Of a stretch of DNA of 29,508 nucleotides, positions 20,617 through 29,457 are shown one piece after another. Position numbers and translations under genes: made by a program. Source of the stretch: a virus; the IMG/VR virus record IMGVR_UViG_3300044695_001583, positions 1 to 29,508 of that record. The stretch is one strand, 5' to 3'. The notes beneath the pieces were generated by a model, which was not told the DNA's origin, searched no databases, and saw nothing but the letters and a program-made list of their open reading frames with translations. Positions within the stretch are counted from its first letter, which is position 1, and each line of letters starts with the position of its first letter.

Positions 20617-21321
20617 ATGAAGTTAGAAATAAACGTTCCAAGTTCAATTAACGAAATACCTTTAGTTAACTATCAAAAGTTTCTGAAGTTGCAACAAAGT
20701 TCCAACGACGAAGAATTTATAGCTCAAAAAATGATTGAAATATTTTGTGGTATTCAATTAAAGGACGTTGTTAAAATGAAACTAATAAGCGTTAACGAAT
20801 TAATACTACACTTTACAAATATATTCGCAGAAAAACCAACTTTTAAACCAACGTTTAAGATTGGCGAAATTGAATTCGGGTTTATTACCGACCTAGAAAA
20901 TATTAGTTTTGGGGAATACGTAGACTTAGATAATTACTTAGCGAAGTGGGACGATTTCCACAAAGCAATGGCGGTAATGTACCGACCTATTAAAATACGG
21001 AATAAAGATAAATACGAAATAATCGAATACACAGGAGCAAGCGAATACGCGGAACTAATGAAGTACGCGCCAATGGACGTAGCAATATCCGCTTCGGTTT
21101 TTTTTTGGACTTTAGGAAGCGAGTTGTTAAACGCTACCCTAAACTATTTGGAGACGCAGTTAAAGGCGATGAGCAAGAACGAACAAGCGACTTTAGCGCG
21201 CGAACTCAATTCGGGAAAAAGTGGGGGTGGTATAGCTCAATCTATGGACTTGCTAAAGGAGACCTTACAAAGTACGACGAAGTTGTTAAATACGGGTTAT
21301 ATAAATGTCTCACCTATTTAA
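20617..21321 (+). CDS. Tail assembly chaperone, short (G-like) form
   Basis: A 234-residue protein starting MKLEINVPSSINEIPLVNYQ. The N-terminal part (PLVNYQKFLKLQQSSNDEEFIAQKMIEIFCGI) and the centre (FGEYVDLDNYLAKWDDFHKAMAVMYRPI) match tail assembly chaperones of Bacteroidota siphoviruses, which coat the tape measure protein before the tube forms around it. After residue 163 the in-frame tail continues for 71 residues. At that point a T9 run offers a -1 shift into a second frame, giving a longer form. It is the first tail-module gene, 10 bases after the previous stop. Confidence 0.8.
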   Translation: MKLEINVPSSINEIPLVNYQKFLKLQQSSNDEEFIAQKMIEIFCGIQLKDVVKMKLISVNELILHFTNIFAEKPTFKPTFKIGEIEFGFITDLENISFGEYVDLDNYLAKWDDFHKAMAVMYRPIKIRNKDKYEIIEYTGASEYAELMKYAPMDVAISASVFFWTLGSELLNATLNYLETQLKAMSKNEQATLARELNSGKSGGGIAQSMDLLKETLQSTTKLLNTGYINVSPI

Positions 21322-21380
21322 CGTTTGAACAGGAAAAGAACGAAATCGAAATAATGGAAATTAAAAAGAGCTACAAATGA
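20617..21380 (+). CDS. Tail assembly chaperone, long (GT-like) frameshift form
   Basis: A -1 ribosomal shift on the T9 run (21098-21106) joins residues 1-163 of the chaperone to the 91-codon frame 21105-21380, giving about 254 residues. The shifted part holds GKKWGWYSSIYGLAKGDLT and VVKYGLYKCLTYLTFEQEKN, the expected T-part pattern of lambda-like GT proteins (GWYSxxYxLA, then a LTxLxxExxK helix). That frame has no good start of its own, only a TTG inside the slip site. Its TGA overlaps the ATG of the next gene (ATGA at 21377), the overlap style used throughout the genome. The long form normally recruits tail tube subunits. Confidence 0.82.
21098..21143 (+). promoter_or_regulatory. Programmed -1 frameshift signal (T9 run, spacer, stem-loop)
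   Basis: The nine T at 21098-21106 provide the heptamer T TTT TTT (21099-21105) in the zero frame. After a 5-base spacer a stem-loop follows: TTTAGG (21111-21116) with CCTAAA (21138-21143), and AGCG (21118-21121) with CGCT (21132-21135), giving ten base pairs with a small internal loop and a 10-base loop. Slippery run, spacer length and hairpin fit the classic stimulatory arrangement. Confidence 0.82.
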
Positions 21381-21832
21381 ACGGATACTATTCTTTATTA
21401 GATGAACTTAGAACCCACTTTAACGCGGATGCGTTGGTTAACACCGTTTCCCAAGGTTCAATTTTTAACGTGGATTTAGGTAAGCAAACTATATTTCCTT
21501 TGGTTCACATAATGGTTAATCAGGTTACTTTTAACGATAACGTAATGACCGCTAACGTTACTTTAATGGCTATGGATAACGTAAGCCAACGAAAAGAAGA
21601 AGCGCCCGACTCGTTCGAAACAGCGGATAACGAAATAGACGTTTTGAATACGCAACTTGCAATATTAAACCGAGCGTTTGAAATGCTTAAACACGGGAAT
21701 ATATGGGATAACCTTTACCAGTTAAACGGAGCGCCAACGTGCGAACCATTTATAGAACGCTTTGAAAATTACTTAGCAGGTTGGGGGATGACCTTTGACG
21801 TAGATTTTCCAAACGATATGACACGTTGTTAA
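21377..21832 (+). CDS. Tail completion / terminator-like protein
   Basis: A 151-residue protein starting MNGYYSLLDELRTHFNADAL. It has a helix-then-beta layout (TIFPLVHIMVNQVTFNDNVMTANVTLMAMDNV) as in tail terminator or minor tail proteins that cap the tube, and a C-terminal LAGWGMTFDVDFPNDM segment. I associate it with proteins next to the chaperone in Bacteroidota siphoviruses. Its start overlaps the long chaperone form by ATGA, and the next gene begins 1 base after its stop. The exact role is inferred. Confidence 0.55.
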   Translation: MNGYYSLLDELRTHFNADALVNTVSQGSIFNVDLGKQTIFPLVHIMVNQVTFNDNVMTANVTLMAMDNVSQRKEEAPDSFETADNEIDVLNTQLAILNRAFEMLKHGNIWDNLYQLNGAPTCEPFIERFENYLAGWGMTFDVDFPNDMTRC

Positions 21833-21833
21833 G

Positions 21834-22355
21834 GTGGATAAAGAACTTCAACAAAAAGCCTTAGAAGAATTTCGAGACTATGTAATTAAACATAGCCAAT
21901 CAAACTTACGCAAGAAAAAAAGCACGGGTAATTTAAGTAAAAGTTTAAGCGCTGAAGTAAAGGTAATGCCGAATTCAATTCGTTTCTTTTTTGAAATGGC
22001 GGAATACGGATTTTACCAAGATAAAGGAGTTAGCGGAACACGGAAGAAATATAACACGGAATTTAGGTACACTACCAAAGCGCCACCCCCGAAGGCGTTC
22101 GACAAATGGATAGTACGAAAAGGAATAGCGCCACGAAATAAAGGCGGGCAATTCTTGTCTAGAAAATCTTTACAATTTGCTATGTCACGTTATATATTTG
22201 TCAACGGGATTAAACCTAGTTTATGGTTTACAAAACCTTTTGAAGAAGCATTTAATAATTTACCAACTGAATTAATAGACGCCTACGGGTTGGAATCCGA
22301 AGAGCTATTTGACACTATAATGAAAGAAAATTTTAACAGTTATGCCGATAAATAG
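21834..22355 (+). CDS. HK97 gp10-like tail / head-tail joining protein
   Basis: A 173-residue basic protein beginning at a GTG (21834), starting MDKELQQKALEEFRDYVIKH. The segment LRKKKSTGNLSKSLSAEVKVMPNSIRFFFEMAEYGFYQDKGVSGTRKK (about 25-72) has the layout of HK97 gp10-type proteins, with a helix, the turn TGxLxxSL, two strands and the YGFYQDKGV loop. Those proteins finish the joint between head and tail or cap the tail. Near the end, FTKPFEEAFNNLP is also typical. GTG is used because no ATG is near. The gene ends 14 bases inside the next one. Confidence 0.65.
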   Translation: MDKELQQKALEEFRDYVIKHSQSNLRKKKSTGNLSKSLSAEVKVMPNSIRFFFEMAEYGFYQDKGVSGTRKKYNTEFRYTTKAPPPKAFDKWIVRKGIAPRNKGGQFLSRKSLQFAMSRYIFVNGIKPSLWFTKPFEEAFNNLPTELIDAYGLESEELFDTIMKENFNSYADK

Positions 22356-23433
22356 AATATTTGCACGAAGCCCGTTTTTAATTGAGGTTAACGAAGTAGG
22401 GCAATCAGGAAGTAAAATAGAATTATTTATATACAGGAACGGAAACGCCCCTTCGTTTTTTCCTGAATATACTTTACAAAAATTAATCCCCTCGAGTAAC
22501 AACGTTCAAAACCTATATAATATTTCTCCGTATTTAATGGAGCAAATTAAACACGAAACCGTTTCTCAAAACTATTCAACCGATTCGGGGGTATGGAATA
22601 TAGACAACTATATTAAAGTAGATGTAAAGCGTTATAAGTTAGTTTTAAGTACCTACGTTTTATTAGACACGACGACCTATTGGGCGTTTGACGGCTTCGG
22701 TTATTACTCGCAAGGGTTCAACCCTTTACACGTTGGCGTTATGCCCGTACACTTAGACCCAAAAGATTATTACTATTGGGTTGACACAAATAATAACCCC
22801 GCAGTTAATCAATTAGAACGAGCGGGTACGTTTACGGCTTATTTAAGGTCGGGAAGAACAATAAGGTACACTCAATTTCAAACGGGTTTAACTTATTCGT
22901 ATTCCGTTACTACGGACAACGTGTTTAACCTTTATCGAGTTTATCCAAGTTATTTTTTAACAGGAAACAAAGTAGAAGTTTTGGTAGGTAGTACGGTTGT
23001 TTGGGAAGCAAATTTTTACCCAATAGAAGAATGTAGGTACGATGTAATTACGTTGGATTTTATAAATATGTACGGAGCTTGGCAGCGTGAATTTATGTTT
23101 AAAGCGTCTTACGAAAGTTTAAGCACGAATACTACGGAGTTTAATTTAATGCAAACAATGGGCTTATTTGGGGCTTACAATACGGAGTTAAACCAACGAC
23201 AAGCGTTTAATACTAACGGTACAATAAGCTACCGAGTTAATACGGGGTGGGTAGACGAATCTTTTAACTCAAATATTCAACAACTTTTATTGAGCGAACG
23301 AATTTTATTAAATAACGAACCCGTTAAAATGAAAACAAAAGAATTCGATAAACAAAAGAATATAAACAATAAAACAATTAATTACGTTTTGGAATTCGAG
23401 CAAAGTACCGACCTAATTAATAACGTTATCTAA
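22342..23433 (+). CDS. Tail tip / distal tail structural protein
   Basis: A 363-residue beta-rich protein starting MPINRIFARSPFLIEVNEVG. It is rich in Tyr, Asn and Thr, with a series of strand-turn units (SGKIELFIYRNGNAPSFF-like start, later YFLTGNKVEVLVGSTVVWEAN) and a C-terminal NKTINYVLEFEQSTDLINN. The build and the place between completion proteins and the 810-residue protein suggest a baseplate or distal tail ring component. No hydrolase motif is seen. Its stop shares one base with the next start (TAATG). Confidence 0.55.
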   Translation: MPINRIFARSPFLIEVNEVGQSGSKIELFIYRNGNAPSFFPEYTLQKLIPSSNNVQNLYNISPYLMEQIKHETVSQNYSTDSGVWNIDNYIKVDVKRYKLVLSTYVLLDTTTYWAFDGFGYYSQGFNPLHVGVMPVHLDPKDYYYWVDTNNNPAVNQLERAGTFTAYLRSGRTIRYTQFQTGLTYSYSVTTDNVFNLYRVYPSYFLTGNKVEVLVGSTVVWEANFYPIEECRYDVITLDFINMYGAWQREFMFKASYESLSTNTTEFNLMQTMGLFGAYNTELNQRQAFNTNGTISYRVNTGWVDESFNSNIQQLLLSERILLNNEPVKMKTKEFDKQKNINNKTINYVLEFEQSTDLINNVI

Positions 23434-25865
23434 TGAAAAGGCAAGTACGCATATTTGTAAAAACGCAGTTTGAAACTAAGAGCCTAGATTTATTTAACGA
23501 CGAATCTATTGAAGTAAATTCTACTATTCAAAATATACAGGATATTAGTAAAACGTTTACGGATTTCTCGCAGTCGTTTACGATTCCCGCAAGCGCAAAT
23601 AATAACGCGGTTTGGCAATACTTCTACGAGAACTCCTTAAATAGTTCGATTAATTACCAAGAACGATTAGAAGGATACATAGAAATAGATAGTACGTTTT
23701 TCCGCAGGGGTAAAATCCAAATGGAAAAGAGCCAACTAAAAAACGGACAACCAAATAATTATACGATAACTTTTTACGGAGACGTAACCACGTTAAAGGA
23801 TTTAATAGGCGAAGACCTTTTAACCGACCTTGACTATACAACCATAAACCACGATTACACGTTTAACGAGGTTTTTGATAGGGTACAAAATTACCTAACG
23901 GATTTCGATGTATGTTACCCGCTCATAACTTCTAATCGAATATGGGAGTATTTAAGTACGCAGCCGAATAGTAGCGTTCCAAACTGGCTAGTTCCTTTTA
24001 TGGGTGGAACTGCAAACGATATACATACGAACACGGGCGCAATAGATTACCGTGAATTATTTCCTTCAGTACGTGTAAAATCTATTTTTGATATTATAGC
24101 GCTGCAATACGGAGTAACTTTTACGGGAGCGTTTTTAAACGATTCGCGTTTTACTCAGGCGTATTTATGGTATAAAAATAAAAACAATTTTGAGTTTAGC
24201 GGGCAACCAAAACAACTTGACTTCGACACTGTAATAAGTTTTTTTACCCCAACTTACCCGCTTAATTTTTACGTTAATACTTCGTTAAACCAAATTACAA
24301 CTCCGTTTTTTAACGGCGCTACGTGGATGAATCACGTAATATTGTTAGACGTTACTTCGGTAAGTTCTCCTAGTACGACTTATTGGATAGACACCTACCG
24401 AAACGGAGCGTTATTTTCTACAACACAGGGAACGGGAACGGCTATTTATGGGCTCGCTAACGTTACAAATGTTCAAGGGTTAAATGATATTTATGAATTT
24501 TACATACGTTCTAATTTTCCTTTAACGTTTGATTCGGAAATACAATACGAAATAACATATATAACCCCCGCGAACCCAACTCCAACAACTGAATTTATAC
24601 GATATTCAAATATTACGTTAAACCTTTCGGCTTTTACAGACTTAGCGCAATTAGCGCCACAAATGAAAGTAACCGATTTTATTACAGGAATATTAAAACA
24701 ATTTAATTTAACGTGTTTTAGCACAGCGCCAAAAACTTACGAAATAGTCCCTTTGGATGATTGGTACGGAGCAGGGGCGGTAATAGATATAACCGAGTTT
24801 ACGGATAAAAACGAAATAGGAATAGACCGCGTTAAACTTTACAAAAAAATAGGGTTCGCGTTTGAGCAATCTAACTCGTTAATGAATAAAGCCTTCTTTG
24901 AACAGGGGTTAAAGGAATACGGAAACACGGAATACCAATACCCATACGATGGTGGGGAGTTTACTATTAAAGTTCCTTTCGAGAATCTTTTATTTAATCA
25001 GTTTACGCATTCGGGAACTCCAACGGGTTTACAAGTTGGCTATTCGTTAGATAGTTCCTTTGCGCCTTACATTCCTAAGCCGTGCTTACTTTACAAATAT
25101 GGCGGGGTAAATATCGCAAGCCATATACACTTTACGGATGGAAGTAGTTTATTCCAAACCAACGACTATACAATGTTCGGGCAGGATTTAACGGATAACG
25201 GGATAAATTATTCTACAAACTTTGCGCCTGAAACTTCTTCTTATTGGCTTACTCCGATTCAACAAAGTATATTCGCCACGTATTATTTTCCTTATTTGAC
25301 TAACTTATTTAATCCAAAAAATAGGCTAACAACTATTAAGGCGAATTTACCCGTTTCAATTTTAACAGGGTTACGTTTAAACGACCGCTTAATTATTCGC
25401 GATAAACGTTATATAATTAACGAAATGAAAACGAACCTAGTAAGCGGGGAAAGTACGTTTCAATTACTTAACGATTTTATGCCAGTACTTCCTGCGATAG
25501 TTGTTAACACTTCGCTAAATACACCTACTTCGCCACCGCCGCCACCCGTACCAATTGTAGGAGTTCCGATTACGTTTCCTAACTTACCACCAAACAAAGG
25601 CAACGTAATACAAGCCACGTTTTCAAGTTCTAACCCCGATGTTATTTTACCCGCGCCAATTACAAGCAGTCAACGGGTTACGTTTACGCTTCCTGATGTA
25701 ATAGGAAACGAAGAACGAATAACCGAAGAAGCGGATTTAAGAATAACGGAAGACGGCAGACAATTAGTAACGGAAAGTTTTAACGATGTAATAAACATAA
25801 CAATAACTTTTGAAGGAGAAGACGGCAGCGAACAAAACCAAGACATAATTATAATAAGGAGATGA
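23433..25865 (+). CDS. Large tail tip / tail-associated protein
   Basis: An 810-residue protein, probably the tail hub or tip that meets the host surface. The N-terminal part (VRIFVKTQFETKSLDLFNDESIEVNSTIQNIQDISKTFTDFSQSFTIPAS, about 4-53) matches proteins I know from Bacteroidota siphoviruses. The middle is a long beta region with an LNLTCFSTAPKTYEIVPLDDWY segment. A polyproline linker (SPPPPPVP) follows near 690-700. At 763-782 an 8-residue motif repeats (ITEEADLR, ITEDGRQL, VTES), known from ends of some phage appendage proteins. No peptidoglycan hydrolase motif was seen. It overlaps the next gene by ATGA. Confidence 0.6.
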   Translation: MKRQVRIFVKTQFETKSLDLFNDESIEVNSTIQNIQDISKTFTDFSQSFTIPASANNNAVWQYFYENSLNSSINYQERLEGYIEIDSTFFRRGKIQMEKSQLKNGQPNNYTITFYGDVTTLKDLIGEDLLTDLDYTTINHDYTFNEVFDRVQNYLTDFDVCYPLITSNRIWEYLSTQPNSSVPNWLVPFMGGTANDIHTNTGAIDYRELFPSVRVKSIFDIIALQYGVTFTGAFLNDSRFTQAYLWYKNKNNFEFSGQPKQLDFDTVISFFTPTYPLNFYVNTSLNQITTPFFNGATWMNHVILLDVTSVSSPSTTYWIDTYRNGALFSTTQGTGTAIYGLANVTNVQGLNDIYEFYIRSNFPLTFDSEIQYEITYITPANPTPTTEFIRYSNITLNLSAFTDLAQLAPQMKVTDFITGILKQFNLTCFSTAPKTYEIVPLDDWYGAGAVIDITEFTDKNEIGIDRVKLYKKIGFAFEQSNSLMNKAFFEQGLKEYGNTEYQYPYDGGEFTIKVPFENLLFNQFTHSGTPTGLQVGYSLDSSFAPYIPKPCLLYKYGGVNIASHIHFTDGSSLFQTNDYTMFGQDLTDNGINYSTNFAPETSSYWLTPIQQSIFATYYFPYLTNLFNPKNRLTTIKANLPVSILTGLRLNDRLIIRDKRYIINEMKTNLVSGESTFQLLNDFMPVLPAIVVNTSLNTPTSPPPPPVPIVGVPITFPNLPPNKGNVIQATFSSSNPDVILPAPITSSQRVTFTLPDVIGNEERITEEADLRITEDGRQLVTESFNDVINITITFEGEDGSEQNQDIIIIRR

Positions 25866-26047
25866 GTTATATAAATCAAATAGTGCAACTATTACAAGTT
25901 GCGGAATTCTTAGGCGAACACGAATATATTGAAATAGCAAAAGGTAAATACAAACTAAACGATAAAATTAAACCAGCGTACAAACAAATGCTACGCGAGT
26001 TATATATAAAAAAACTAAATAGAAATGTCGGAAAAACGAACAATTGA
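25862..26047 (+). CDS. Small hypothetical tail-region protein
   Basis: A 61-residue basic helical protein starting MSYINQIVQLLQVAEFLGEH, ending in a Lys/Arg/Asn-rich tail. It overlaps the large tail protein by ATGA and reaches 23 bases into the tape measure gene. It might be a tape measure-associated factor, but only position supports that. Confidence 0.55.
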   Translation: MSYINQIVQLLQVAEFLGEHEYIEIAKGKYKLNDKIKPAYKQMLRELYIKKLNRNVGKTNN

Positions 26048-28466
26048 ACTTGAAATAGTAGACAACGTAAAATCTTTAAAGTCTCAATATAAAGATGCGG
26101 TTGCGGAATTACAAAAGGTAAGTGCCGCATACGGAGAAACGAGCGACGAAGCTATAAAAGCAGCAAAAAGCGCCGCGGATTTAAAAGACCAAATCGGATT
26201 TACTAACGATTTAGTTTCTTCCTTTAACCCCGACGCTAAATTTGATTCATTAACGAAATCTTTTGGCGGGGTTCTAGACGGATTCCAAGCGGTTGAAGGC
26301 GGGTTAGGTTTACTCGGTATTGAAAGCGAAGGAGTTCAACAGGCTATGTTACGCGTTCAAAGCGCTATGGCGTTTTCCCAAGGTTTACAGGGGGTAATGG
26401 AAGCCAAAGATTCATTTAAGCAATTAGGCGCAAATATTAAAGACGTTTATTTACAAATCTTTAAAAAGAACGCGGCAACGGCGGCGGGTTCGGCAGTCGA
26501 TAAAGCGAGCGCAGTTACAACGGGAGCGCAGGCGGTTGCTTCAACGGGTTTGGCAACGGCTCAAACAGGCGTAGCGGTTTCGACAAACGTAGCAAGCACT
26601 TCAATGAAATTATTTCGTATTGCTTTAATCGCTACGGGAATAGGCGCTATCGTTATATTACTAGTATTACTTATTACAAACTTTGACAAGGTATCCGCCG
26701 CGGTAATGTGGGCGCGTGAAAAGTTCGAAAAATTAGGAACGGGGGTTAAGATAGCTATTGCGATAATGTTTCCGTTTATTGGTATTATTTACGGAGTAGT
26801 TAAAGCGCTCGAAGCAATGGGGTTCGTTGACGATGTAAAGACCGCTAAACTAAAAAAGAACGCCGAAGCGCACACGGAAGCCGTTGTAAAATCTGCGGAT
26901 AAACGAGCAGCGGCAATTAAAAAAGAACAAACCCAAAACGATTTAAAAGCGCAACGCGAAATAGATTTAGCGAAGGCTTCGGGAAAAGCAACCTACGAAA
27001 TGGAGTTATCTAAATCAAAATCGCACCTTGCAAGTGGGCGAATTTATTTAGAAGTACAAAAAGCTAAAATGAAGGCAATCCAAGCCGAAATAGATTTATT
27101 ATTAGCAACAGAAGACCAAGATTCGGATAGGTATAAAGCGTTAAAAAAACGAGCGGAAGGAGTTCGTAAAATAATGGACGAGCAATACAAAGACAACGTA
27201 GACACGAACCAAGCCATTAAATTAATGGAAGCCGCACACCAAAAGGAAATGGCGGACAAGGCTAAGGCAGCGGGGGATAAAGCTAAACAAGCCGCAGACC
27301 AAAACCGCAAATCATATATAGATAACCTAAAGAAACAAAACGAAGACCAAGCGAAGTTAGCAGAAGAAGCCGAAAACCAAAAACTTGCGTTAATGGAAGA
27401 CGGAATAGACAAAGAAAAGGCGCTTCGACAAGACGCGTTTAACGACTATCGCGACAACTTTTTAAAAGAACGTACTCAGGAAGAACAAGCCGCGTTAGAT
27501 AAACAATTTGCAGACGGTAAAATAAGCCGCGAACAATATAACAAAGCGGTAGAAGAATTAAGAATAAACGCGGAAACTAAACTAACGGAGCAAGAACGCG
27601 CAATACTTTTAGGAGCTAAAGACATTTTGAACAAAGACTTGTTAGCAATCGACGACAAGCACAACGCCGAAGTATTAAAACGTACGGAAGATTTTCAAAA
27701 GAAAATGAAGGAAGACGAAAAGAAACGGCAAGAAGATTTTTTAAACCAAGTTGAATCTTTAGAAGAACAAAACTACCAAGCAAGTTTAAGCGACCAAGCC
27801 CGTGAACTTTATTTACTAGAAGAAAAGTACGCGGAAATGGAGCGATTAGCAAAAGGCAACGCGGACGCAGAAAAAACAATAGCCGAAGCCAAAGGACGCG
27901 ATAAAGCAGATATAGATAAAAAATACGAAGAAGAAGAAGCGGCAAGAAAAACGGCAGCTATACAACGCAACGCGGATTTAGCAAAGTCGGGGTTAACTAT
28001 GATTTCAGACCTTACGGAGTTGTTTGGTAAGAAAGGAGAAAAGCAAGCGCGTAAAGCCTTCCAAGTTAAAAAGGCGGCAAGTATAGCCAGCGCGTTAATA
28101 GACACCTTCCTAAGTGCGCGTTCGGCTTATTATTCGCAATTTACACCTATTCCCGACCCAAGTTCCCCCGTTCGTGGTGGTATCGCGGCGGGTATTGCCG
28201 TTGCAAGTGGTTTAATCGGAGTAGGTAAAATAGCTTCGCAAAAGTTTGAAGGCGGCGCGGTTACAGGCGGCGGGGATACGGGCGGTGGTGATGTCGGCGG
28301 CGGCGGTGGTGGTATGAAAGCGCCTTCGTTTAATGTTGTGGGTAATAACGGGTTAAACCAATTAGCGCAATTACAACAACAACCTACGCAAGCCTACGTA
28401 GTTAGCGGGCAAGTTAGCAGCGCCCAAAGTTTAGATAGAAACCGCGTACAAAACGCAACACTTTAA
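26025..28466 (+). CDS. Tape measure protein
   Basis: An 813-residue protein that sets tail length and is ejected into the host with the DNA. It begins as helical repeats (about 1-190), has two hydrophobic segments (about 197-219 and 241-262, LIATGIGAIVILLVLLITNF and VKIAIAIMFPFIGIIYGVV) that may insert in the host inner membrane, then a very long charged coiled coil (about 280-690, Lys/Glu/Ala/Gln), and a Gly-rich C-terminus (about 755-770). By the usual ~1.5 Å per residue the tail would be roughly 120 nm, a rough estimate only. No lysozyme or peptidase domain is visible. Reverse-strand frames over it are shadows of the skewed codon use. Confidence 0.9.
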   Translation: MSEKRTIELEIVDNVKSLKSQYKDAVAELQKVSAAYGETSDEAIKAAKSAADLKDQIGFTNDLVSSFNPDAKFDSLTKSFGGVLDGFQAVEGGLGLLGIESEGVQQAMLRVQSAMAFSQGLQGVMEAKDSFKQLGANIKDVYLQIFKKNAATAAGSAVDKASAVTTGAQAVASTGLATAQTGVAVSTNVASTSMKLFRIALIATGIGAIVILLVLLITNFDKVSAAVMWAREKFEKLGTGVKIAIAIMFPFIGIIYGVVKALEAMGFVDDVKTAKLKKNAEAHTEAVVKSADKRAAAIKKEQTQNDLKAQREIDLAKASGKATYEMELSKSKSHLASGRIYLEVQKAKMKAIQAEIDLLLATEDQDSDRYKALKKRAEGVRKIMDEQYKDNVDTNQAIKLMEAAHQKEMADKAKAAGDKAKQAADQNRKSYIDNLKKQNEDQAKLAEEAENQKLALMEDGIDKEKALRQDAFNDYRDNFLKERTQEEQAALDKQFADGKISREQYNKAVEELRINAETKLTEQERAILLGAKDILNKDLLAIDDKHNAEVLKRTEDFQKKMKEDEKKRQEDFLNQVESLEEQNYQASLSDQARELYLLEEKYAEMERLAKGNADAEKTIAEAKGRDKADIDKKYEEEEAARKTAAIQRNADLAKSGLTMISDLTELFGKKGEKQARKAFQVKKAASIASALIDTFLSARSAYYSQFTPIPDPSSPVRGGIAAGIAVASGLIGVGKIASQKFEGGAVTGGGDTGGGDVGGGGGGMKAPSFNVVGNNGLNQLAQLQQQPTQAYVVSGQVSSAQSLDRNRVQNATL

Positions 28467-28487
28467 CCAAAATTAAATTAATAAGTT

Positions 28488-29069
28488 ATGAGAATTATCG
28501 AACTGATTATAGACGAAAACGACGAACAAAGCGGAATAGACGCGGTAAGCGTTGTAAAATCCCCTGCAATCGAAGAAAACTTTATAGCGTTAAATAAACA
28601 CGAAATAGAACTCAAAGAAGTTGACACGGAAAAACGTATTTTAATGGGCGCGGCGTTAGTTCCGAATAAGCAAATTTACCGACGCAACGGTAAGAACGAA
28701 GAATACTATATTTATTTTAGTTCGGACACGATTAGAAAAGCAAGTGAATTATTTTTAATGCGTTCAAACCAAAACAACGCTACCTACGAACACGAAAAAA
28801 AGTTAAAGGGTTTAAGCGTAGTTGAAAGTTGGATAATAGAAGACGAAAACAAGGACAAATCAAACCTTTACGGATTCGACTTACCAAAAGGTACTTGGAT
28901 GATTTCAATGAAGGTAAATAACGACGAAGTTTGGAACGATGTTAAAGCAGGCAAAATAAAAGGCTTTTCTATAGAAGGTTACTTTGCGGATAAATTTGAA
29001 ATGAGCGCCGAAGAACACGAAGCCAACGAAGTGATAAACGAACTTAAAAAACTATTAAACATAAAATAA
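28488..29069 (+). CDS. XkdF-like prohead protease
   Basis: A 193-residue protein matching the XkdF-type putative phage serine protease family. It starts MRIIELIIDENDEQSGIDAV. VSVVKSPAIEENFIALNKHEIEL (about 21-43) and LMGAALVPNKQIYRR (about 52-66) are the family N-terminal part. Later elements are NATYEHEKKLKGLSVVESWI (candidate catalytic His within TYEHE), KGTWMISMKVNNDEVWNDVKAGKIKGFSIEGYF (about 143-175, with the serine of GFSIEG). It would cut scaffold or capsid ends during head maturation. It sits 21 bases after the tape measure and 1 base before the coiled-coil gene. Confidence 0.8.
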   Translation: MRIIELIIDENDEQSGIDAVSVVKSPAIEENFIALNKHEIELKEVDTEKRILMGAALVPNKQIYRRNGKNEEYYIYFSSDTIRKASELFLMRSNQNNATYEHEKKLKGLSVVESWIIEDENKDKSNLYGFDLPKGTWMISMKVNNDEVWNDVKAGKIKGFSIEGYFADKFEMSAEEHEANEVINELKKLLNIK

Positions 29070-29070
29070 A

Positions 29071-29457
29071 ATGAGTAACTTAAACAACATCCTAAACAAA
29101 ATAGGAAAAATCGAAGCAATCCGCGAAACTAATCTAGGTAAACACGAAATCGAATTATCGGATTACGTTGAAGTTGTAGGCGCTTATAATTCTTTAGAAA
29201 AAAATTACAATACTATATTAAAACAAATTTCAGGCGCTAAGAGTGAATTAAAAAAAGCTATTTCATTAATACAAGAACAACAAAATTTAACTAATAATTT
29301 TAATTCTAATTTATTAGATTTTGAAAAAAAAGCAAAAGATTTAGGAATAGATTGGAAAAACGCGATGCCCGAATTTATTAGATATCAAAATGCGGTTGAG
29401 AAACAATATGCGCCTAAGAATTTTAGTGATGTTATTAACGCATACGATAATTTATAA
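29071..29457 (+). CDS. Coiled-coil head-region protein, paralogue of 320-700
   Basis: A 128-residue helical protein starting MSNLNNILNKIGKIEAIRET. It shares the LGxHExELS motif (near 22-30) and overall layout with the product of 320-700, and KHEIEL is also present in the protease immediately upstream. A long coiled coil covers about 40-100, and the end (YAPKNFSDVINAYDNL) is less charged. The genomic pair and the shared motif suggest a head-assembly role, perhaps as substrate or partner of the protease. The last 76 bases are those seen again at 1-76. Confidence 0.72.
   Translation: MSNLNNILNKIGKIEAIRETNLGKHEIELSDYVEVVGAYNSLEKNYNTILKQISGAKSELKKAISLIQEQQNLTNNFNSNLLDFEKKAKDLGIDWKNAMPEFIRYQNAVEKQYAPKNFSDVINAYDNL

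Noticed and set aside
27044-28105. Several reverse-strand frames opposite the tape measure gene
   Set aside because: Ser/Ala/Leu-rich shadows of a Lys/Glu/Ala coiled coil. No promoter or start context.
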